A stretch of 6,024 bases of DNA from Nitrososphaerales archaeon (GTDB lineage Archaea; Thermoproteota; Nitrososphaeria; Nitrososphaerales; Gagatemarchaeaceae). The notes beneath the pieces were generated by a model, which was not told the DNA's origin, did not search any database, and saw nothing but the letters and a program-made list of their open reading frames with translations. Shown here piece after piece: positions 3,841-6,024 of this stretch; the first letter of the stretch is position 1; each line of letters opens with the position of its first letter. A program made the translations under genes and the position numbers. Where the stretch lies: positions 1 to 6,024 of the forward strand of contig JASHVT010000152.1 in NCBI GenBank assembly GCA_030039515.1, written 5' to 3'.

Positions 3841-5331
3841 ATGAACCTCGTTCGAAGGGGCCGACTCGTTCCGCAGGCCGCTGTCCTTGCGTTGCTCCTT
3901 GCCGCAGGATTCCTTCCAATGCTCTTTGATGCGAAGGTGTCGGCCAGTACGGGTACCCACATCTCCACCGTAAAGGTAGGGAGCTACCCAATTGGGGTTG
4001 CCTTCGACTCCTCTACAGGCAACCTCTATGTGAGCAATTACCACTCCGCTACCGTTTCTGTCATAAACGGATCTGATAACACGATAGTCGCGACCGTTTC
4101 TGTAGGGAGCTACCCTTGGGGCGTGGCCTTTGATCCCTCCAATGGAGACATCTATGTGGCCAATGACGGCTCAAACACGACCTCCGTGATCGATGGTTCG
4201 ACAAACGCGGTCGTCGCGACGGTCCCGGTGGGCGGGCTCCCCATCGGAGTCGCATACGACTCAGCGAACGGCGAAATCTACGTCGTCAACGACGACTCGA
4301 ACTCCACCTCGGTCATAAACGGCTCGACGAACAGTGTGATAGCGACGATAGGCGTCGGGTATTGGCCCTATGGAGCCGCCTTCGACCCCAGCAACGGGGA
4401 CGTTTACGTGACTAACATCGGTGCGGGCACAGTGTCGGTCATTGCAGGCTCGAACAACACGATGATCGCGACGATAGGGACAGGGAATCCGGACAGTTAC
4501 CCAGAAGGCATCGCCTTCGATCCCCTCAACGGCGACTTGTACTTGGTCAATGACGGCCTGAACGCCATCTCCGTGATTGCCGGTTCCAACAACACGATAA
4601 TCGGCACAATCCACGTCGGCGGTTATCCTGAGTCGGTCGCCTTCGACTCTTTGCGCGGCGACATCTACGTCACCAATACGGCCTCTGGCACGGTCTCCGT
4701 AATAGGAGGCTCCAGCAACTTGGTCTTCCGGACCCTGAAGGTCGGGAGGCGGCCGTACGGGGTAGGCTTCGATCCGGCCAACGGCGATGTCTATGTGGCG
4801 AATGTCGGCTCAGGGACTGTCTCGGTCATCTCTCCGAACTGGGTCAGCCAGACAATCCAGTTCACCGTGGAGTCCGGTCCCGCAGTTAGGGTCTTCCTGT
4901 CAGGATGCGTCATTTCACCGACTTCGACCTCGATACTCGCGAATGGAGTCGCGCAGACCGTGACTGCTGGTCCCGACTGCACGATAAGCTTCCACTTCCC
5001 TCGAACGGACGTCTCACGCTACGTCAACTCAATGGGCTCAACCGTGCTCTCGGTCAGGACGTGCGCGTCCGATACATGCTCTCCAAGCTCGATTACGGTT
5101 AACCAACAGTTCCACGTAACGTTCGCTGCGAGCGGACCCGGCACGGTGAGCCCGTCATCAGGATGGTTCGACGCAGGGTCGTCTGTGACGCTCGAGGCGA
5201 CGCCGCATGCTGACCACCAATTCGAAGGCTGGACCAGCAGTAACCCGTCAATTACAGTCGCGAGTCCTAGCGAAGCGACGACTACCGCTACCATAGACGG
5301 GGCTGGCAGAGTCGTAGCCAGCTTCGTCTAG
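3841..5331 (+). CDS. secreted YVTN-family seven-bladed beta-propeller protein with C-terminal InlB-type repeat
   Basis: A 496-residue exported surface or secreted protein. Residues 1 to about 36 form a signal peptide: basic start MNLVRRGR, hydrophobic core AAVLALLLAAGFLPMLF, cleavage near VSA/S. Seven repeats follow (about 40-80, 81-122, 123-164, 165-206, 207-251, 252-293, 294-331). Each reads roughly T-VG-YP-GVAFDP-NGD-YV-N-G--T-SVI-GS-N, the YVTN propeller unit of 42 residues, and the fifth has three extra residues. Seven blades would close a full propeller. A beta-rich linker (332 to about 415) holds all four cysteines, followed by a domain (FHVTFAASGPGTVSPSSGWFDAGSSVTLEA onward in short pieces) like the divergent InlB B-repeat. 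No C-terminal membrane anchor is seen. NxS/T sequons are abundant in the blades. ATG 3841 is chosen for its signal peptide and AGGAGGGG 7 nt upstream; the in-frame ATG 3739 would bury the signal. Ligand unknown. Confidence 0.93.
   Translation: MNLVRRGRLVPQAAVLALLLAAGFLPMLFDAKVSASTGTHISTVKVGSYPIGVAFDSSTGNLYVSNYHSATVSVINGSDNTIVATVSVGSYPWGVAFDPSNGDIYVANDGSNTTSVIDGSTNAVVATVPVGGLPIGVAYDSANGEIYVVNDDSNSTSVINGSTNSVIATIGVGYWPYGAAFDPSNGDVYVTNIGAGTVSVIAGSNNTMIATIGTGNPDSYPEGIAFDPLNGDLYLVNDGLNAISVIAGSNNTIIGTIHVGGYPESVAFDSLRGDIYVTNTASGTVSVIGGSSNLVFRTLKVGRRPYGVGFDPANGDVYVANVGSGTVSVISPNWVSQTIQFTVESGPAVRVFLSGCVISPTSTSILANGVAQTVTAGPDCTISFHFPRTDVSRYVNSMGSTVLSVRTCASDTCSPSSITVNQQFHVTFAASGPGTVSPSSGWFDAGSSVTLEATPHADHQFEGWTSSNPSITVASPSEATTTATIDGAGRVVASFV
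4081..4833 (+). repeat. degenerate ~126-bp tandem coding repeats (propeller blades 2-7)
   Basis: The blades recur every 42 codons (45 in blade five) and have drifted considerably at the DNA level. Similarity is clearest around NGD-YV-N and the SVI-GS-N ends. This is a protein repeat, not an independent DNA element. Confidence 0.8.
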
Positions 5332-5338
5332 GCCATGG

Positions 5339-5623
5339 TCATTCCGACGACGCCTTCTCAACTTCGGCCCCCGGACCGGGGCCGGTTTTTTGGGGATGTC
5401 TTGGCTGATACCGATAGACCAGGTAGGCCAATATGGCGAAATAGATGACGACGCCTCCGATGGCCGCCAACGCCACGTTCAACCAGACCCTCGAGGTACC
5501 TGCGTCTTGGATGTAACCGAGCAACCCGGAAAGGGCGATGGTTGCAACTAGGCCCAGCGCAATCTGCTTCAGGCTCGGCCGTCGCTTATAGAACGCAATC
5601 GAGATGACGCCTGGAATGAACAC
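5339..5623 (-). CDS. small two-helix membrane protein of unknown function
   Basis: A 94-residue protein with a basic N-terminal stretch (FYKRRPSLKQ). It has two hydrophobic helices, IALGLVATIALSGLLGYI (about 21-38) and WLNVALAAIGGVVIYFAILA (about 47-66), and a hydrophilic, Pro/Gly-rich, acidic-ended tail. Positive residues on both ends (KRR before helix one, RYQPRH after helix two) favour both termini in the cytoplasm. The first start is GTG 5623. The TATA box at 5654-5647 lies exactly 24-31 bases upstream, so the message is probably leaderless; GGGAGG at 5632-5627 is only three bases from GTG, too close for a normal SD. It is convergent with the propeller gene, whose stop is seven bases away. 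I recognise no family. Confidence 0.75.
   Translation of the reverse strand: MFIPGVISIAFYKRRPSLKQIALGLVATIALSGLLGYIQDAGTSRVWLNVALAAIGGVVIYFAILAYLVYRYQPRHPQKTGPGPGAEVEKASSE
5365..5391 (+). terminator. hairpin plus T6, probable terminator of the beta-propeller transcript
   Basis: CGGCCCC (5365-5371) and GGGGCCG (5378-5384) form a perfect 7-bp stem with a six-base loop, followed by TTTTTT at 5386-5391. It begins 33 bases after the propeller stop codon and lies inside the 3' coding end of the opposite-strand membrane-protein gene, where it encodes a TGPGPG stretch. In archaea the T-run alone can terminate transcription; the hairpin adds support. Confidence 0.7.
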
Positions 5624-5646
5624 GAACCTCCCAGCACGCTCAGGTG

Positions 5647-5654
5647 GTTAATAA
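5647..5654 (-). promoter_or_regulatory. TATA box for the small membrane-protein gene
   Basis: Minus-strand TTATTAAC occupies -31 to -24 relative to GTG 5623, the spacing expected when the transcript begins at the start codon (leaderless). Confidence 0.55.
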
Positions 5655-5896
5655 GAAGACGAGGTGCTCTCAGGAGTTCACGAAAATCTCTTGTTCGGAA
5701 GTTGGTTATAGTTGTGGCCTCATAAGATGTTATTCTACCCGCGTCGAAAATCGGTCTTGCAGGAGCCTGCGGGGCCATGGCGAGGCGCGCTGAGTCCTAG
5801 ATCCAGTGCCATCGCGAGTCCAGAATTCCGAAGCGTTTCACACAAGGTTGGTGCGGGGGGTGGGATTCGAACCCACGAACCCCTGAGGGACGGGAT

Positions 5897-5920
5897 GACC
5901 CATCCGAAGCGTGGCCGGAT
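5897..5920 (-). other. tRNA intron 2, 24 nt, canonical position 37/38
   Basis: The precursor folds into a full bulge-helix-bulge: outer helix CGGGA/TCCCG, central 4-bp helix CTCA/TGGG (one G-T pair), inner helix TCCG/CGGA, and 3-nt bulges AG^A and TC^A cut after the second base of each. Excision joins G37 (5921) to A38 (5896). The outer helix forms as drawn only once intron 1 is removed or looped out. Confidence 0.85.
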
Positions 5921-5925
5921 CTTGA

Positions 5926-5938
5926 GTCGGGAGTGGTT
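5926..5938 (-). other. tRNA intron 1, 13 nt, non-canonical position near 32/33
   Basis: AACCACTCCCGAC separates C32 (5939) from T33 (5925). CGGG and CCCG give a 4-bp central helix with bulges AC^A and AC^T, a relaxed BHB with a six-base inner loop and little outer helix. Because GAC occurs at both edges, the cut could lie one to three bases earlier without changing the product. Confidence 0.65.
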
Positions 5939-5990
5939 GTCCCGCACATTTAGCCAAGCTTTGTTACCCCCGCGCTGACTGCGACCGTTC

Positions 5991-6017
5991 AAGCGCCGAT
6001 AATTAATCGCGGCGCTT
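5991..6017. repeat. 8-bp inverted repeat enclosing the tRNA TATA box
   Basis: AAGCGCCG (5991-5998) and CGGCGCTT (6010-6017) are perfectly complementary, with an 11-base A/T-rich centre that is the TATA box. It could be an operator, a symmetric promoter, or the terminator stem of a gene beyond the window, although no T-run follows on either strand. Confidence 0.5.
5999..6008 (-). promoter_or_regulatory. TATA box for tRNA-Leu
   Basis: Minus-strand GATTAATTAT is centred about 30 bases before the tRNA 5' end, so transcription should begin near 5977, leaving a leader of about four bases for RNase P. Confidence 0.65.
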
Positions 6018-6024
6018 ACGGCTG

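Larger units (their letters stand above)
5849..5973 (-). tRNA. tRNA-Leu(CAA), intron-containing, CCA encoded
   Basis: Class II tRNA on the minus strand. The acceptor stem is GCGGGGG (5973-5967) with CCCCCGC (5859-5853), discriminator A 5852 and an encoded CCA (5851-5849). The D-arm has a 3-bp ACA/TGT stem, with A14, GG and A21 in place. The anticodon stem is CGGGA/TCCCG with loop CTCAAGA, giving anticodon CAA (5924-5922). The long variable arm is built on CCC-TCA-GGG, and the T-arm is GTGGG-TTCGAAT-CCCAC. Reaching this fold requires removal of two insertions, 13 nt and 24 nt, leaving 85 nt before CCA. Anticodon CAA, the long variable arm and discriminator A all agree with leucine. Position 10 is A rather than the usual G, pairing with T25. 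Confidence 0.93.

Noticed and set aside
3430..4044. Long minus-strand open frame across the TusA-like half and propeller start
   Set aside because: It crosses two well-supported plus-strand genes and the promoter between them, and shows no domain.
4081..4833. Possible CRISPR or DNA tandem-repeat array
   Set aside because: The periodicity is in codons (42 residues) and is degenerate at DNA level, explained by beta-propeller blades.
5656..5848. Possible small RNA or gene between the membrane-protein promoter and the tRNA
   Set aside because: No paired C and D boxes, no coding frame with a ribosome site and no stable conserved-looking fold were found; only short chance palindromes such as GCAGG-AG-CCTGC.
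5926..5944. Reading the tRNA with anticodon loop CAACCAC (anticodon ACC) and no first intron
   Set aside because: It lacks U33 and leaves the rest of the tRNA unexplained; CTCAAGA with anticodon CAA fits the leucine-type long variable arm.
5712..5992. Open frames on both strands through the tRNA region
   Set aside because: The GGGIRTHEP-type peptide is the usual spurious translation of an antisense tRNA T-arm.

Overview
The window looks archaeal. Five start regions and a tRNA gene are preceded by A/T-rich TATA-like boxes at archaeal promoter spacing in otherwise GC-rich DNA. The tRNA gene can be folded with bulge-helix-bulge (BHB) splice motifs, and one secreted protein is a YVTN-type beta-propeller rich in N-glycosylation sequons. 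Start codons are mixed (ATG, GTG, TTG), some with strong Shine-Dalgarno (SD) sequences and one or two apparently leaderless. Multiple small tRNA introns would fit a Thermoproteota/Nitrososphaeria/Bathyarchaeia-like (TACK) lineage, but that placement is inference.

Layout. 1-1137 (minus): end-to-start overlapping ABC-2 exporter genes, an ATPase and the first ~53 codons of its permease, which leaves the window at base 1. 1214-1714 (minus): a glyoxalase/VOC-fold protein. 1715-1913: a gene-free divergent regulatory region with two inverted repeats and promoters in both directions. 1914-3717 (plus): a sulfur-handling pair, namely a two-domain thiosulfate sulfurtransferase (rhodanese) and an unusual fusion of a GcvH-like domain without its lipoylation lysine to a TusA-like sulfur-carrier domain. 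Each of these two genes is preceded by a short Arg-rich open frame whose stop overlaps its start codon by four bases. 3718-3840: promoter region with a 17-bp palindrome directly upstream of a TATA box. 3841-5331 (plus): exported seven-bladed YVTN beta-propeller with a C-terminal InlB-type repeat domain. 5339-5623 (minus): small two-helix membrane protein, convergent with the propeller gene; a GC hairpin plus T6 that should terminate the propeller transcript lies inside its coding end. 5624-5848: nothing recognisable apart from that gene's promoter. 5849-5973 (minus): tRNA-Leu(CAA) with encoded CCA and apparently two introns (13 and 24 nt); its TATA box sits between the arms of an 8-bp inverted repeat.

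How the parts may work together. The rhodanese and the H-like/TusA fusion are the most interesting unit. Rhodanese would take sulfane sulfur onto its active-site Cys, and the TusA-like Cys next door is a natural acceptor. H-like lipoyl proteins and TusA are both known partners in sulfur-oxidising sHdr systems, but here they appear in one chain and the lipoyl lysine is replaced by arginine. The other genes (exporter, VOC protein, propeller, small membrane protein) show no clear functional link to it.
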